Shown here piece after piece: positions 63,801 to 64,000 of a stretch of DNA of 64,000 nucleotides; positions within the stretch are counted from its first letter, which is position 1; each line of letters opens with the position of its first letter. The DNA lies in NCBI GenBank assembly GCA_021731445.1, contig JAKFXK010000029.1:1-64000 (forward strand), given 5' to 3'. Position numbers and translations under genes: made by a program. The notes under the pieces are model-generated. The model was not told the DNA's origin. It made no database searches and worked only from the letters and a program-made list of their open reading frames with translations. This stretch comes from Nevskiaceae bacterium. Lineage in GTDB: Bacteria > Pseudomonadota > Gammaproteobacteria > Nevskiales > Nevskiaceae.

Positions 63801-64000
63801 GTCGGCGCGCCGCACGATCCGGGCTTGAGCGTGAAGCTCAGCTTCGATGCCGCAGCCCGCGCGCCTGCCATCGGCAAGCGCCCCAAGGTGGCGATCCTGC
63901 GCGAGCAGGGCGTGAACGGACATATCGAGATGGCTTATGCCTTCCACGCCGCCGGCTTCGAGTCGGTGGATGTCCACATGTCCGATGTGCTCGAAGGTCG
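60819..64000 (+). CDS. purL: Phosphoribosylformylglycinamidine synthase (5' part, cut by window end)
   Basis: 1060 codons of about 1300 are present, starting ATG at 60819 (MSLHVLPSATVLSDFRV). The large PurL converts FGAR and glutamine to FGAM in purine synthesis. Seen are the N-terminal PurS-like domain, the linker SDAELMMFAQVNSEHCRHKI, ATP-binding VETHNHPTGISPHPGAATG, GAAYNNEFGRPC, and GLGGAAGSSMATG. The second half has VGKDSLSMKAQW and VLAYHDRSDGGL. The frame enters the glutamine amidotransferase domain (VAILREQGVNGHIEMAYAFH) as the window ends, before its catalytic Cys. No frameshift is seen. Confidence 0.96.
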   Translation, partial: MSLHVLPSATVLSDFRVARLLERLQAHAPQLKGVVVQDFFLVDGEASTADLRRLLGEGPDALPAADGTLYVVPRVGTLSPWSSKATDIAKVCGLAGVKRVELGRAVLLAGVGSLPDAALVELHDPMMESVLASALDLAGVFATGTPRVLRSVDVLAGGKAALEAANKDWGLALSADEIDYLVDYAVKAGKNLSDAELMMFAQVNSEHCRHKIFNAEFTVDGVTAPLSLFQMIKESYKASPAGVLSAYSDNCAVVEGHTAMRFFPEGDHHYREHAEPVHILMKVETHNHPTGISPHPGAATGAGGEIRDEAATGLGGRPKAGLCGFSVANLRIPGFTQPWEVDLGRPSRMASALQIMLEAPIGAAAYNNEFGRPCLTGYFRTYEAFAPDGRNRGFHKPIMIAGGYGNIRAEHVLKKVVVEGAALIVLGGPAMLIGLGGAAGSSMATGAQAADLDFASVQRANPELERRCQEVVDACWALGEANPILSIHDVGAGGISNALPELVHADDRGGHFKLRDVLAADPALSPMEIWCNESQERYVLAVAPESVALLEQFCARERCPMAVVGTATAEQQLRVEDSLLGSDTVQMPMQVLLGKPPRMRRTTTRAPQTFAALDTSRIDPKDAGLRVLRHPSVASKNFLITIGDRTVGGLTVRDQMVGPWQVPVADCAVTATGFEATTGEAMSMGERPVLALLDAPASGRMAVGEAITNLAAAHIVRLSDVRLSANWMAACGQGDEDARLFDTVKAVGAELAPALGIAIPVGKDSLSMKAQWQQNGEARTQTAPLSLIVSAFAPVADVRKSLTPQLAAEPSTALVLIDLGNGRNRMGGSILAQVYGQVGDVAPDLDQPAQLKAAFTLVQKLNVEGRVLAYHDRSDGGLFAAVVEMALAGRSGVTVQLEALGADAMAALFNEELGMVLQLRAADVAAVLAEAEAAGLSAAVIGEPTAEDYVRFRHGARELFADTLEPLHKTWAETSHKMAALRDHPDCAREEFAAVGAPHDPGLSVKLSFDAAARAPAIGKRPKVAILREQGVNGHIEMAYAFHAAGFESVDVHMSDVLEG

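Noticed and set aside
1-64000. Insertion sequences, prophage or tRNA genes
   Set aside because: No transposase, integrase, phage structural gene or convincing tRNA cloverleaf was found on either strand by reading; a dedicated scan (for example tRNAscan-SE, ISfinder) would be needed for certainty.

Overview
The window is a GC-rich chromosomal stretch, densely coded and almost entirely core and accessory metabolism. It looks like a betaproteobacterium, probably near Rhodocyclales/Nitrosomonadales. The grounds are the yggT-metX-metW-proC-ilvA neighbourhood, a NrdA with two ATP cones, a 605-residue acyl-CoA dehydrogenase, an NnrU-like protein and a TVP38-flavoprotein fusion. This placement is inference from gene content, not a database result. 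No rRNA, tRNA, CRISPR array, transposase or phage gene was seen.

Layout. 1-2.5 kb: a broken cysteine-free glutaredoxin, a 2H phosphoesterase and two glutathione S-transferases. 2.5-4.2 kb: an AT-richer two-gene islet (HipA-like kinase plus DUF3037 protein) placed directly after nrdB. 4.2-9 kb: the nrdA-small protein-nrdB operon, with two NrdR boxes far upstream. 9-17.7 kb: a phospho-signalling block of three FHA proteins with degenerate cyclase-like N-termini and a DUF1338 enzyme on the minus strand. It is divergent from two membrane Ser/Thr kinases that carry a zinc ribbon and a formylglycine-generating-enzyme-like domain without its cysteines. 17.7-27.1 kb: a minus-strand series encoding a PQQ-type sugar dehydrogenase, a TonB receptor, an acyltransferase and a MacAB-like export system (adaptor, ATPase, two permeases). 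27-34 kb: cysH, a Pro-rich secreted peptide, the TVP38-flavoprotein fusion, a histidine kinase with a two-receiver regulator, and a Panacea-domain protein. 34-43 kb: MATE pump, 1-Cys peroxiredoxin, amidohydrolase, acyl-CoA dehydrogenase, ilvD and a BON-LysM protein. 43-50 kb: two paralogous 2OG-Fe(II) oxygenases interleaved with TatD, a methyltransferase and a glycosyltransferase, then envelope proteins and a diguanylate cyclase. 51-56 kb: metW, metX, yggT, proC and ilvA. 56-64 kb: envelope and small membrane proteins, an XRE regulator and the 5' part of purL.

The strongest candidate for something undescribed is a pair of ~270-bp non-coding elements at 8975-9245 and 18907-19176. Their sequences differ, yet the same five helices are kept by compensatory changes. 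Both lie in the same orientation immediately 3' of a minus-strand gene, and one of them supplies that gene's stop codon. The next candidates are the FHA/kinase block and the HipA-like/DUF3037 islet.
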